From Paramoeba atlantica (lineage: Eukaryota > Discosea), in NCBI GenBank assembly GCA_977017575.1, contig CDRNVI010000016.1:186001-250000 (forward strand): a stretch of 64,000 nucleotides of DNA, given 5' to 3'. Positions 29,426-39,877 of the stretch are shown in pieces. Every line of letters begins with the position of its first letter. Position 1 is the first letter of the stretch. The notes under the pieces are model-generated. The model searched no databases. It was given only the letters and a program-made list of their open reading frames with translations, and was not told the origin of the DNA. The position numbers were made by a program, and so were the translations under genes.

Positions 29426-30918
29426 ATCATATCCACTAAGCCACAGTGCAAACGTTTATCGATACCTATGTTTCTACTTCTTCATGATTTTTTGGAACAA
29501 ACCTGTCTTTGTACGCACCCAATCACTACTTCATTCTACACTAAAAAGATTCGTGTAAGTGTATTTCTATTTAGTCTAACCTTCACTCGACTCTTTGATG
29601 CGTGAAATCGTCTCGATACAGGCCGGCCAGTGTGGAAATCAAATTGGTTCTAAGTTTTGGGAAGTGATATGCGATGAGCACAGCGTCGACCCGTCAGGCA
29701 CGTATGTGGGTGACAATGATCGTCAGTTGGAGCGCATTAATGTGTACTTCAACGAAGCGACCGGAGGTCGATATGTTCCGCGTGCCGTGCTGATGGATCT
29801 GGAACCTGGTACAATGGACAGCGTTCGGGCTGGTCCGTATGGTCAAATCTTCCGCCCGGACAACTTTGTGTTTGGTCAGACTGGGGCCGGGAACAACTGG
29901 GCTAAGGGGCACTACACGGAGGGTGCTGAGCTCATTGATAGCGTACTGGATGTTTGCCGCAAAGAGGCTGAAAGCTGTGACTGCCTGCAGGGATTTCAAA
30001 TCTCACACTCCCTTGGTGGTGGGACAGGTTCAGGTACCGGAACTTTGTTGATTTCCAAGCTCCGTGAGGAGTACCCGGACCGCATGATGCTCACATTTAG
30101 CGTGATTCCTTCGCCCAAAGTGTCTGACACCGTCGTGGAACCCTACAACACAACTCTTTCGGTGCACCAACTCGTAGAGAACTCGGATGAATGTCTGTGC
30201 ATTGACAATGAAGCGCTGTATGACATTTGCTTTCGTACCTTGAAGTTGACGACTCCCACGTTTGGTGACCTGAATCATCTTGTGTCTGCGGTGATGTCCG
30301 GTGTGACGTGCTGTTTACGCTTTCCGGGACAGCTGAACTCCGACCTTCGCAAACTTGCGGTGAACCTGGTTCCATTTCCTCGCCTGCACTTCTTCATGGT
30401 CGGGTTTGCCCCCCTGACTTCTCGTGGCTCTCAGCAGTATCGCACATTTACTGTTCCTGAGTTAACGCAGCAAATGTTTGACTACAAGAACATGATGTGT
30501 GCCGCGGACCCGCGACACGGACGCTATCTCACTGCATCTGCCCTGTTCCGTGGACGTCTCTCCACGAAGGAGGTTGATGAGCAGATGTTGAACGTGCAGA
30601 ACAAGAACAGCTCGTACTTCATCGAGTGGATCCCGAACAACATCAAGAGCTCTGTGTGTGACGTCCCTCCGAAGGGGTTGAAGATGACGGTGACCTTTAT
30701 CGGGAACAACACTTGCATCCAAGAAATGTTCCGTCGCGTGGCGGAGCAGTTCACTGCAATGTTTCGGCGAAAGGCTTTTCTTCACTGGTACACCGGAGAA
30801 GGGATGGATGAGATGGAATTCACGGAAGCGGAAAGCAACATGAACGACCTTGTGGCAGAATACCAACAATACCAGGATGCCGGGATCGAGGAGGAAGAAC
30901 TCATTGACGAGCCGATGG
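29384..30918 (+). repeat. duplicated beta-tubulin unit, copy 1
   Basis: From about 29384 (acctatagaacaga) to the last codons of tubulin 1, this segment is repeated at about 32812-34396. The leader is similar with some substitutions and the coding part is nearly identical. Similarity stops abruptly at the end of the coding region. Confidence 0.9.
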
Positions 30919-30932
30919 CTGAACAGCAGTGA
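29598..30932 (+). CDS. TUBB: beta-tubulin, copy 1
   Basis: 444 residues starting MREIVSIQ at 29598; the codon before it is TTG, not a start. The tubulin signature GGGTGSG is present in [15 protein letters not shown] (Thr where most beta-tubulins have Met), as are [10 protein letters not shown], the GTP-binding regions and [21 protein letters not shown]. The N-terminal MREI autoregulation motif is intact. The C-terminal tail is short ([14 protein letters not shown]), less Glu/Gly-rich than usual. The protein polymerises with alpha-tubulin into microtubules. A pyrimidine-rich tract ending in ctatttag lies 25 bp upstream of the ATG. The gene is complete and nearly identical to copy 2. Confidence 0.97.
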   Translation: MREIVSIQAGQCGNQIGSKFWEVICDEHSVDPSGTYVGDNDRQLERINVYFNEATGGRYVPRAVLMDLEPGTMDSVRAGPYGQIFRPDNFVFGQTGAGNNWAKGHYTEGAELIDSVLDVCRKEAESCDCLQGFQISHSLGGGTGSGTGTLLISKLREEYPDRMMLTFSVIPSPKVSDTVVEPYNTTLSVHQLVENSDECLCIDNEALYDICFRTLKLTTPTFGDLNHLVSAVMSGVTCCLRFPGQLNSDLRKLAVNLVPFPRLHFFMVGFAPLTSRGSQQYRTFTVPELTQQMFDYKNMMCAADPRHGRYLTASALFRGRLSTKEVDEQMLNVQNKNSSYFIEWIPNNIKSSVCDVPPKGLKMTVTFIGNNTCIQEMFRRVAEQFTAMFRRKAFLHWYTGEGMDEMEFTEAESNMNDLVAEYQQYQDAGIEEEELIDEPMAEQQ

Positions 30933-31466
30933 GGTTTTTAGTGACGGAATATTTTTTTCAAGTGTAGTAATATTTTGAGACAGCAGTGTAGTTAGTGTGT
31001 TTGGATTTTAAAATTTTGCTGGGATAGTGTTGCAATGTTTGAAATATTTTGGGCCCTAGAATTGGCGGAATGTTTGTGTGGTTTGGAAATTTGGTGACCT
31101 AAAGATTGTTTAATGTTTGAAAGTATAACTCATTTTATTGATTTCCCATTCCCAAAACATGAATGTCTACTTTTTGTGCTTAGGATTGAGTTTTTATTAG
31201 ATAGACAGTATTTGATGGATTATACCCGGCAGATGTATTATTCAACTTCACCCTTGACTATTTTTGTGCCGGATATTTTTGTATGTAGAATGAAGCACAT
31301 TTCAAATACTTGGTAGGACATTTGTGTATAATGTGTTTGACCATCGTGCGTGTATTAGGTATGCTTTTTATACCTATTTGAAGTTCATACGATTTCTTCT
31401 GTCTTTAGTGCATTATTACCGAGTCATATCCAACTTATATCCACCGAGATCTTTGCTCCATTTTTA
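30933..31466. other. intergenic spacer, no gene seen
   Basis: AT-rich spacer. The end has the tract gatttcttctgtctttag, a good acceptor-like sequence, before the next gene. Short ORFs here (e.g. 31113-31316) are not convincing. Confidence 0.55.
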
Positions 31467-32771
31467 ATGCTGCGATTTGTAAGTCCCTTGTTTGCACATT
31501 CCAGGGAAAAACAGTCTGGATATCACCTGATGCGCGAACTGGGCAAAAAGAAATCCAAGTTACATGTGCAGGAAGCAATGACAACAAAAGATGCCTCGGG
31601 AACCGAAATTCGAAGTACTGGTACGCGAAGTCGTTTCACATACCGGACGTTCCGGCAACAGATGTCCAAGATTGAAGAGGTTTATGTTTGGGTTTGGTAT
31701 CCATGGAGAGCGCATCCAGAGCACCCCGTTCCTGCCCTTCCTTGCCCTCGCACACTGAAGAACCTACACGGCGCGGTCGTAACTTCTTTGTCACCAAGAC
31801 AGAAGCAAAATCGCGAAAATATGCTCTCTGGTGTAACTTTGCAAGCAACAGACGAAGCTCTAAGTTCAAAATTTTCTCAAAAACATCCTTTTCTTTCATA
31901 CATTTGTGAGAAATTGAGGGACAAACCTAAAGGATTTCCATTTTGGTATAAGAAGTATCCCAGCACTCGGCATGCCTATGAAAACCGATTTGCAGTACCT
32001 AAAGAAATGCTAGACGGGTATGATAACGCCGAAATGAGACGAGCTTTTTCGTTTCCTAATATGCGGAACGGAGAAAAGCTACGTGCTGAAACTACAGCTA
32101 TGTGCGAAAGGTATTGCCCTGATGATACGAGCCGTCGCTCCATTCCTGCCCGGTGCATTCGACTGGCGATATTCGTACGTGAGAAAAGGAATCATTTGCT
32201 CACCAATCCGAAAAATCATATAGGAAAACGTCAACTAGGAAATTTGGAAAGGGCACTACAAAATGCAATGCGCCGATGGAGAAAAGAGGATTTTCGAGGT
32301 TACTGGGAGTTTGTACGCGAGCATGATATGCTGGACATCATTCAACCTGAAAATCGAGTGAAATACCGATGGGGTATGTGGTGGCGTTCAGACTGGAGGT
32401 TCGGACACGCGCTGAGTTCAAGCACGACTGACTTTCTCGATCCAAGGGGACTAATGGGGTGTGTAGAAACTGGTCGAAGTTGTGCCGAGGTGGCTCGGGA
32501 TCTGGCATTATCCTACACGCGCACATTAAATACCAAGGAACGTAAGTATTTCGAGAGTAGAGCAACTTACTTCGAGAGACTCCAACAATTTAAATATGAT
32601 CACGTTGAAGCGAACAGAGAGCGTGAACGCCAGGAATATCTTAATAAACTACAAGCTTTATATCAAAGGAGAAGCGCTAGAAACCTCACCGTTGATATCC
32701 CTCGTAAGCTTCACCGGACAAAGAATATTAGTCTGCAGCGATGGAAGTGCTGGCGTCATGGCCCTATGTGA
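31467..32771 (+). CDS. mitochondrial ribosomal protein S15-like (uS15m) with long extensions
   Basis: 434 residues. Residues about 229-291 match the uS15 core: CIRLAIFVREKRNHLLTNPKNHIGKRQLGNLERALQNAMRRW and then FRGYWEFVREHDMLD. This follows the H-L-x-x-x-x-K/N-x-H/D pattern, a helix of basic residues and Y-x-x-x-x-x-x-L. Long N- and C-terminal extensions rich in Arg, Tyr and Trp are typical of mitoribosomal proteins in protists. The N-terminus (MLRFVSPLFAHSREK) resembles a mitochondrial presequence. It lies between the two tubulin copies. Without alignment a different small-subunit protein is possible. Confidence 0.6.
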   Translation: MLRFVSPLFAHSREKQSGYHLMRELGKKKSKLHVQEAMTTKDASGTEIRSTGTRSRFTYRTFRQQMSKIEEVYVWVWYPWRAHPEHPVPALPCPRTLKNLHGAVVTSLSPRQKQNRENMLSGVTLQATDEALSSKFSQKHPFLSYICEKLRDKPKGFPFWYKKYPSTRHAYENRFAVPKEMLDGYDNAEMRRAFSFPNMRNGEKLRAETTAMCERYCPDDTSRRSIPARCIRLAIFVREKRNHLLTNPKNHIGKRQLGNLERALQNAMRRWRKEDFRGYWEFVREHDMLDIIQPENRVKYRWGMWWRSDWRFGHALSSSTTDFLDPRGLMGCVETGRSCAEVARDLALSYTRTLNTKERKYFESRATYFERLQQFKYDHVEANRERERQEYLNKLQALYQRRSARNLTVDIPRKLHRTKNISLQRWKCWRHGPM

Positions 32772-32811
32772 GTATACAGTCCCTATGTTGTTACGTATAG
32801 AAACTTATCAA

Positions 32812-34396
32812 TACCTATAGAACAGATACTCATAACATACAGATACATATATGAATCATATCCACTAAGCCACAGTGCAAACGTTTATCGATACCTACAC
32901 TGTATGTACTATATACCTACACTGTATGTACTTACACTGTATGTTTCTACTTCTTCATGATTTTTTGGAACAAACCTGTCTTTGTACGCACCCAATCACT
33001 ACTTCATTCTACACTAAAAAGATTCGTGTAAGTGTATTTCTATTTAGTCTAACCTTCACTCGACTCTTTGATGCGTGAAATCGTCTCGATACAGGCCGGC
33101 CAGTGTGGAAATCAAATTGGTTCTAAGTTTTGGGAAGTGATATGCGATGAGCACAGCGTCGACCCGTCAGGCACGTATGTGGGTGACAATGATCGTCAGT
33201 TGGAGCGCATTAATGTATACTTCAACGAAGCGACCGGAGGTCGATATGTTCCGCGTGCCGTGCTGATGGATCTGGAACCTGGTACAATGGACAGCGTTCG
33301 GGCTGGTCCGTATGGTCAAATCTTCCGCCCGGACAACTTTGTGTTTGGTCAGACTGGGGCCGGGAATAACTGGGCTAAGGGGCACTACACGGAGGGTGCT
33401 GAGCTCATTGATAGCGTACTGGATGTTTGCCGCAAAGAGGCTGAAAGCTGTGACTGCCTGCAGGGATTTCAAATCTCACACTCCCTTGGTGGTGGGACAG
33501 GTTCAGGTACCGGAACTTTATTGATTTCCAAGCTCCGTGAGGAGTACCCGGACCGCATGATGCTCACATTTAGCGTGATTCCTTCGCCCAAAGTGTCTGA
33601 CACCGTCGTGGAACCCTACAACACAACTCTTTCGGTGCACCAACTCGTAGAGAACTCGGATGAATGTCTGTGCATTGACAATGAAGCGCTGTATGACATT
33701 TGCTTTCGTACCTTGAAGTTGACGACTCCCACGTTTGGTGACCTGAATCATCTTGTGTCTGCGGTGATGTCCGGTGTGACGTGCTGTTTACGCTTTCCGG
33801 GACAGCTGAACTCCGACCTTCGCAAACTTGCGGTGAACCTGGTTCCATTTCCTCGCCTGCACTTCTTCATGGTCGGGTTTGCCCCCCTGACTTCTCGTGG
33901 CTCTCAGCAGTATCGCACATTTACTGTTCCTGAGTTAACGCAGCAAATGTTTGACTACAAGAACATGATGTGTGCCGCGGACCCGCGACACGGACGCTAT
34001 CTCACTGCATCTGCCCTGTTCCGTGGACGTCTCTCCACGAAGGAGGTTGATGAGCAGATGTTGAACGTGCAGAACAAGAACAGCTCGTACTTCATCGAGT
34101 GGATCCCGAACAACATCAAGAGCTCTGTGTGTGACGTCCCTCCGAAGGGGTTGAAGATGACGGTGACCTTTATCGGGAACAACACTTGCATCCAAGAAAT
34201 GTTCCGTCGCGTGGCGGAGCAGTTCACTGCAATGTTTCGGCGAAAGGCTTTTCTTCACTGGTACACCGGAGAAGGGATGGATGAGATGGAATTCACGGAA
34301 GCGGAAAGCAACATGAACGACCTTGTGGCAGAATACCAACAATACCAGGATGCCGGGATCGAGGAGGAAGAACTCATTGACGAGCCGATGGCTGAA
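32812..34396 (+). repeat. duplicated beta-tubulin unit, copy 2
   Basis: Second copy of the unit at 29384-30918. Its leader contains an extra block at about 32899-32942 made of three acactgtatgta-like tandem copies. Within the coding part I see only three single-base differences by eye, all synonymous, before the stop region. Confidence 0.9.
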
Positions 34397-34399
34397 TAA
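33071..34399 (+). CDS. TUBB: beta-tubulin, copy 2
   Basis: 442 residues, identical to copy 1 except that it ends [12 protein letters not shown]: the QQ-stop of copy 1 is replaced by an immediate TAA. All tubulin motifs are the same, including the Thr in [10 protein letters not shown]. The two copies diverge exactly at the stop, and their 3' flanks are unrelated, so the two messages can carry different 3' UTRs. The same acceptor-like tract (gtatttctatttag) precedes the ATG. Confidence 0.97.
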   Translation: MREIVSIQAGQCGNQIGSKFWEVICDEHSVDPSGTYVGDNDRQLERINVYFNEATGGRYVPRAVLMDLEPGTMDSVRAGPYGQIFRPDNFVFGQTGAGNNWAKGHYTEGAELIDSVLDVCRKEAESCDCLQGFQISHSLGGGTGSGTGTLLISKLREEYPDRMMLTFSVIPSPKVSDTVVEPYNTTLSVHQLVENSDECLCIDNEALYDICFRTLKLTTPTFGDLNHLVSAVMSGVTCCLRFPGQLNSDLRKLAVNLVPFPRLHFFMVGFAPLTSRGSQQYRTFTVPELTQQMFDYKNMMCAADPRHGRYLTASALFRGRLSTKEVDEQMLNVQNKNSSYFIEWIPNNIKSSVCDVPPKGLKMTVTFIGNNTCIQEMFRRVAEQFTAMFRRKAFLHWYTGEGMDEMEFTEAESNMNDLVAEYQQYQDAGIEEEELIDEPMAE

Positions 34400-35679
34400 C
34401 ATTAAAGAAAAGGAAGGTTGTAATTGATCGCTGAAGTGTTTGTTATGTAGTTCACAGTATTTTTGAAGTATGTAAAGAATAGTAGAAATTCATGTTGCAA
34501 ATATCACGGTAGATTTGTACTAAGTATTTTATGTTTAATTTGCATGGGCAGAAAAAATACTTTTTTAACTTTGTTTTGTGTAATTTATTCGTGGCTCACA
34601 AGTTGGACATAGACGTATTGCGTGAATGTATTCATTTGTTTTTTATACTGATGTCATCGCGAAAGAAGGAAAGGGAAGATCATGATTAATTTTTATAGTT
34701 GTAAAGCGTACTTTATTTACTGTGTGCGCTGCTTTGCCGCATACACAGTTTCAGTGCACGCTGTTTTTATCATCTTTTCGGACTATGTTTTTTCTCCTCT
34801 CTACGTATTGTTGTCGTGTACATGTTGTCTTAAATGTTTTTCTTGTTTCTTTATCTGCGCATCTTTAGTACTTTCTTGGTAAGACCTACATGTATCTTTC
34901 CACTCCTGCCTTCTTCACTCCTGCCTTCACGATGTCCTCCTTACGTGCTCAGTCGGGCAATAATTTTATCGGAGTTTGTTGAGTACGGAGAGCCGTCGAT
35001 AGGGGAATATTGGTTGTTGCGATCACAGAAGGAAAGACATGGCTCCAGGATCCCTGTATGGTTCGAGCCGAGCCCGGTTCAGACTTTCTTAGGTTCAGAC
35101 TTTTGAAGGCCAGAGCATGCATGGTTTAAGACTTTAAATGTCATTTGTAATGATTCTCGCCATAGGTGTGCGAAATGTTGCAGCAATGTTGGCCATTTAG
35201 GTGAAAGAGCTGCTGCAAGGCACACGAAGTACCTTTGGTTCATAAACGTGTCGAGGGGTTCATTTCTGAATTCGAGGATGGGGGTTGCCGTGCTTCAACG
35301 GGGTGAAGTCTTTGCGCAATGTGCGCGGGAATCCTAATGGGAATCCAGGGGGCCTAGTTGCACGAGAAGACTTGGAGAGGCGTCCCATAAGAATGCAAGT
35401 TGCAAATAAAAAAGGGACCGCAACTATTATAATCTATAACTTATACTATTATAGTCTATAGCTCCATCTACTTAAACAAGAATTACGTTGTACATACTTA
35501 CAACGGTGTTCCGTGTTCCATGGAACCAAAAACTATGGCTAAAAATACCGAGAAGTGCGCCCATTTTCTGTTTTTAAAGTTTTTCGTTACTTCAAAAACA
35601 AATTTACTCTAATACAACTTATACACGTACATGTACTGTATGTCTACAGTACACTCCGACCTCCATTAAGTGTCCACGG
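34400..35679. other. 1.3 kb intergenic region before transposon block
   Basis: No supportable gene on either strand. It is AT-rich at both ends, with a more mixed stretch at 34890-35420 that contains tandem cactcctgcctt copies (34898-34930) and cggttcagacttt/aggttcagacttt copies (35075-35106). It could hold remnants of older repeats. Confidence 0.5.
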
Positions 35680-35872
35680 AAAGGGGGGACTCGTTTATTG
35701 TTAACAATTTTTTCGAGCATTTTTTGCTAACAATAATCGAAATTTTACCCCCCAATGTTAACATTATACGAGTTGCAATGAAAGTTCGAATATTACACCC
35801 CAGTCAAATTTTATTGTCGCTAATATTCATGGTACAAAAATTATTGAATTTTTAATTAAAAATGGTCGTTTT

Positions 35873-37603
35873 TTGCCTGCGTTTTATTTATTATTTATTT
35901 TTTGTCAACCGCTCGAGATGGTCAACCAGGACATTGCTCAGCATTTTTTGGTAGCGAATTCGATCCATCAGACGAAGAAAAGTCAGCCGTCCTCGAAAGA
36001 TTTAGCGCCGGACGAGCGCGAATGGCTTTTTGACAACACTCGAGGTGCATGTAAAAATGCACTAGTTATGGAGAGATTTTTGGATCAATTTGGACGAGTA
36101 ATTTCGGCTGCTTGCGTCTCGCAATATAAGGGCATGCGCTCGCTAGAAAACATCGGTAGTCGCGGCCGGCGTGGCCTACTTACGGGAAAGGAATCTTCAC
36201 TTGTCCTTCAAGCTTTCGATAAAATGAGGGAGCAGGCTGTCCCAGTGTACGCGGCTCTTGTAGCTAGTGTGGCCCGCGGTATCAAAGAGCAATCTTCCCC
36301 GAAATCCACATCCCTAAAGGGGGGTCCTCTGAAGTTTTCGCTATCATGGGCAAAGGACTGGATGAAGCAAAATAACATTCGTGTCCGCCACGCTACTAGC
36401 GATCGAACTGTTACGCCGAATGAAGTTGTTGAGGCATCTAAAACATTCTTTTCACAGCTTGAAAGCTATAAAAATCGTTGTGAAAAAGAGCTTGTGTTTA
36501 ACACAGACGAATTCTTTGTGTGTCTGGGATTAGGACAAGCAAATGCCACTTGGACCTGGGAACGCATTAATCCAGGCGAGTCCCGCACAATTTCAGTTCG
36601 TCGTGAAAAGCAGGGTTTCACTTGCAACGTTCTTTCATCTGCAGCTGGAGAAATCAAAATGTTACAGTTCATATTCCAGGGAACGAGTCGCGTATTCGTC
36701 AATGTTGGTAGCGACCCACGTGCTCTACAATGTGCCCGGAAAGGATCTCATTTTCAAGACGCCTCGACGTGGGCAACTTTTTTGAGTCGCTTTAAGGAGA
36801 TACTTGCCTCCGAACGTGAAGCTATGAAGAAGCCCGCTGCCCCCGCCCTTTTGATTATTGATGAAGCCACTCAGCATAGTGGTACTGATGAGATTCTCCT
36901 TGGTTCTTCTTGCGACGTAGTTCGTATTCCCAAGAAAATGACGCATGTCTTTCAACCTGCAGATCAGTTTGTAATCTCTGGCCTAAAACAACGCGCTATT
37001 CAGCTCTACAACGATGATGTATCCCGCATCTTTGCACGTTCCGACCTCAATTCAGCCATCTCCAACGTTATTTGCACATCGCGAACACTTTGCCGAGAGA
37101 AAAAAGTGTCGTACATTGTGCAGGCTATGCAAGAACTTCCCCAAGCTCAGATTATGGCCTCCTGGGAAATAACCGAAATTCCAATGGTGTTATTTGGCAG
37201 CAAAAGAAACCGACCGTCACGTCTCGATGCCTACAAGCATTTGCAAACTCATTTACATACGTCTAGTGGTGCGATTTTCTTGGATGATGAAGGTTCCGAC
37301 GAAATTAACACCTCATCCATTGGGAACGCAGAAGGGGACATCAATATAATAGAAGAGAACGAAAATTCGACAGCAAGCGCCACAATCGAAAGAAGCGCAC
37401 CTGGAGAAAAGCGAAAACGCGGCCGACCTCGTAAGGTACTCTCAACTGAAGAACTGGAACTCCAGAGACGAGAGGCTGAAGATATCACGAATCTACGCCA
37501 GCGACTTCGTGGAATGACGAGAAGACAAAAGGAGCGCTATAAATCCGCTCAGAGTCTGACGTTTACTCCTCTCTCATCGTACGGAATCGGTCCTAAAGTT
37601 TAG
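35873..37603 (+). CDS. pogo-like DDD transposase, intact
   Basis: 576 codons from the first ATG; an ATG at 35918 (MVNQDIAQHF) is a likely alternative. Helix-turn-helix-like N-terminal region (about 15-180), then the catalytic core of the DDE_1/pogo family: first Asp in LVFNTDEFFV, second in ALLIIDEATQHS, third in THVFQPADQFV. The order, spacing and the QPxD motif are family-typical. The C-terminus carries an acidic stretch (about 470-500) and an AT-hook KRKRGRPRK. No stops interrupt it, so it may be active. It cuts and pastes DNA at TA targets in known relatives. Confidence 0.88.
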   Translation: MPAFYLLFIFCQPLEMVNQDIAQHFLVANSIHQTKKSQPSSKDLAPDEREWLFDNTRGACKNALVMERFLDQFGRVISAACVSQYKGMRSLENIGSRGRRGLLTGKESSLVLQAFDKMREQAVPVYAALVASVARGIKEQSSPKSTSLKGGPLKFSLSWAKDWMKQNNIRVRHATSDRTVTPNEVVEASKTFFSQLESYKNRCEKELVFNTDEFFVCLGLGQANATWTWERINPGESRTISVRREKQGFTCNVLSSAAGEIKMLQFIFQGTSRVFVNVGSDPRALQCARKGSHFQDASTWATFLSRFKEILASEREAMKKPAAPALLIIDEATQHSGTDEILLGSSCDVVRIPKKMTHVFQPADQFVISGLKQRAIQLYNDDVSRIFARSDLNSAISNVICTSRTLCREKKVSYIVQAMQELPQAQIMASWEITEIPMVLFGSKRNRPSRLDAYKHLQTHLHTSSGAIFLDDEGSDEINTSSIGNAEGDINIIEENENSTASATIERSAPGEKRKRGRPRKVLSTEELELQRREAEDITNLRQRLRGMTRRQKERYKSAQSLTFTPLSSYGIGPKV

Positions 37604-38049
37604 TTGCTGTGACTCCCCCTTTGATGAGCACCTCCAAAATATTTTTGATTGTATTGAATTTTCTGATGGTATTGAATTGTGAAAGTGCGCAATAACATTT
37701 ACTCAGATTTTATGCTGATATTTTGTGGGTTTTTTCCATGTTTTGTTCTATCGGTCTACACTTTTTCCCCGCACTAGATATTAAAATGAAATATTTTAAA
37801 GCGCGCTCTTTTTTGTTATTCACCTTTGTACGCAACATTAGCTGCATTGTTTTAATACATGCATTGCTTTTATCTACCAATAAGAGTACAATGATAAATT
37901 CTCTGTTGGAATGCACCCTCGCACCATTTCACTCCACCTGACGAAGGCCATGAGACGAGCAACCCGCCAACCCACGGTAGTCAATAAGAACGTGAAAACA
38001 CTACGACGGGCGCTTAATTTCCCACAGCCCAAGATTTGCGCATGTACAC

Positions 38050-38155
38050 ATTTCTACAAAAATTATTGGCACAAAAATTATTAAATTTTAAATTAAAAGT
38101 TGTCCGGTTTCGACACCAATTAAAAATTCAATAATTTTTGGCGGCAGTGTATTAA
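38050..38155. repeat. imperfect inverted repeat inside element 2
   Basis: acaaaaattattggcac... at about 38053 pairs imperfectly with ...caataatttttggcggcagtg ending near 38152. The right arm in reverse complement also matches 35835-35858 near the left end. It may be a small MITE (start CACTGCCGCC) inserted in element 2 or its own subterminal repeat. Confidence 0.5.
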
Positions 38156-38750
38156 CAATGAGGAGTATTTGGGCACTCTCTGGAGGTCGCTGAAGGTCAC
38201 TGGCAATCGCCGGAGCTACTACAAACGACTCTCTAATGTCACCTTTTTAGGGAACTACGCAGTTTTCAATTGCTATACAGTTTCATCCAAAACTGAGTTA
38301 TGCGAATCGAAGTGCGATGTCGGGTGAGGTACCGTTTACTTGCCTTCTCAACGTTTTATCTCTGGAGGCTGCCATCGTCGGGCGACTGAAAGTCTGTTGT
38401 TTCAATAACATTATTTCGCATATCATTAAGCGCATCATTTTCCTTATCATGAACGCTATAAAACATGACCATCGGGAACAAAAAAAATCAAAAGTCACAC
38501 GAAAAAACCGAAATTAATTCATTGTTAACAATAATCGAATGTTAATAATAAACGAGTCCCCCCTTTAGTTTAATATTCATAAAAAGTAATAGAAAGGAGA
38601 GTAAACCCCTTGTACATTACTTATTAATTTACATGAAGGTCTGCGGGTGAGGCCCAAATCATCAGTCGAGATCATCTTCGAGTCCCCTCACATAGTGCTT
38701 TTTCACATGTGCGTCAAGACCTTTTTTCCATTCTATTCACGATTCTCTTC

Positions 38751-38824
38751 AGGATGACACAGAGATTATTATTTTCGTAGACCTGTTTTGAAGAACACAT
38801 GAAAATCCATGGTCTCGACTGATT
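38751..38824. repeat. 74-bp direct repeat, left copy
   Basis: Imperfect direct repeat with 43964-44038; the shared core includes ttttgaagaacacatgaaaa and ctcgactgat/cccgactgat. The two copies bracket the Merlin element and the MITE. Confidence 0.75.
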
Positions 38825-38929
38825 TTAAGTAGAATGCATTAATAGTCATTTAAATCAAAACAGTTTTTTTTGTAAATTTTTTGAACGCCTAAAAATTGTA
38901 GTCCTATACTGTTAGAGGGCTGAAACATC

Positions 38930-38983
38930 CCCACCCGCACCCACCCGCACCCACCCGCACCCAGCCGCACCCAGTGCATCTTC
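38930..38983 (+). repeat. C-rich 10-bp tandem repeat
   Basis: About four tandem copies of ccacccgcac / ccagccgcac, then cagtgcatcttcaac. The complementary strand is G-rich with regular GGG runs, and could form a quadruplex. A related patch in the same orientation occurs at 41600-41632. Confidence 0.85.
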
Positions 38984-39169
38984 AACGGCAAAGACTTAGC
39001 GAAATTTGGGAGATCCAGAAGGAACACGTTCGGGGTACTACTCCCCGAGAGGGATGACCTTTTTTCAGTCAATGTGTACGAGTGCTTCACCATACGCGTT
39101 TTCTTTGCAGAATGCAGCCCAAAAGAAAGTGCGAGCTGTGCAGACTAAATGCCTTTCACAAAATGAACT

Positions 39170-39793
39170 TTATATCCTTACATTAACATAATTTAAGAAA
39201 ATAATTTGGCGTTGTCCTTTTTTTTCGCGCGCTAGATCCTTCTTTCTCTGCTTTGACTTTATTTGCTTCAAAGTGCTCTCCTGAGCTCGCTTCTGACGCA
39301 TCTCTGCCTGCGTCAATTTTGTGTACGTCTTACTTCCTTTGCGTCCGTGAGAAGGGCTTTTTCCAATTTTTGTGATACCACTGCGCTGTAAATCTTGTTT
39401 TACCTCTTCTCGGTACTCTCGTATAGCATCTTTATCTTTTTCGTCACCTTTCTGAAAATGACAAGAGCAAAAGTCTCGAGAAGCCCATTCTCTAACGACG
39501 GAATGCGTTGAATCCGAAGATTCTACGGAGTCGTCGTACAGTGTCACCTGGTGAACTTTCCAGTGCGTACACTCTGCATTCCAGAGCAACCCGAAAGTCT
39601 TTCAGGGGCAAATTGGGCACTGTTTCGTTCCTTCTGAGTCATCTTCAGATACTCCAAACCTCTCCTCTCTTCTCAAAGGAATGTGGAGCACCTTCTTTAA
39701 GGTGTGTTGCACCCAATTTCGTAATCGATCAAAAATTTCCGAGTCTGCATGTCCGTAGGAACACGCCTCTACCTCACTATCCTTGGAGGGCAA
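39170..39793 (-). pseudogene. second ORF of the Merlin-region element, one internal stop
   Basis: Two minus-strand frames in the same phase (39793-39602 and 39601-39170) are separated by one TGA at 39602-39604. The joint lies in TKQCPICP / KTFGLLWNAECTHW, which looks like a zinc-binding C-x2-C...C-x-H set. The remainder is very basic (REKKGQRQ, KSKQRKKDLAREKK). It lies downstream of the transposase in the same direction, so probably belongs to the element. No family recognised. Confidence 0.45.
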
Positions 39794-39877
39794 ATCGTCT
39801 ATACGGAATACGTTTGAAAAAAGTATCGTAGTAAAACGGTATTCGAGAAAAGATAAAAGAGATAAAATATGAAATGG

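Larger units (their letters stand above)
35680..38566. mobile_element. pogo-like DNA transposon with intact transposase (element 2)
   Basis: Perfect 20-bp inverted repeats at 35680-35699 and 38547-38566 (beginning aaaggggggactcg inward), followed on both sides by further partly matching sequence (gttaacaataatcgaa-type). The right end is followed by a possible TA; the left flank does not show TA, so the exact ends are uncertain. One uninterrupted plus-strand transposase fills the left-centre. The left outer flank (cagtacactccgacctccattaag from 35647) also resembles pogo-type termini and might be part of the element. Confidence 0.8.

Noticed and set aside
29578-29597. A 20-nt mini-intron (gtaagtgtatttctatttag) before the tubulin genes
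   Set aside because: Both splice-site words are present at 29553-29572 and in copy 2, but it is in the 5' leader, has no frame test, and such tiny introns are not supported elsewhere in the window.
26803-39604. In-frame TGA codons in three otherwise continuous frames (transposase at 26803, kinase at 28748, Merlin accessory ORF at 39602) as a sign of TGA recoding or selenocysteine
   Set aside because: Many intact host genes here end in TGA (both INO1 and tubulin 1, for example), no SECIS-like element was seen, and two of the three cases lie in transposons where decay is expected.
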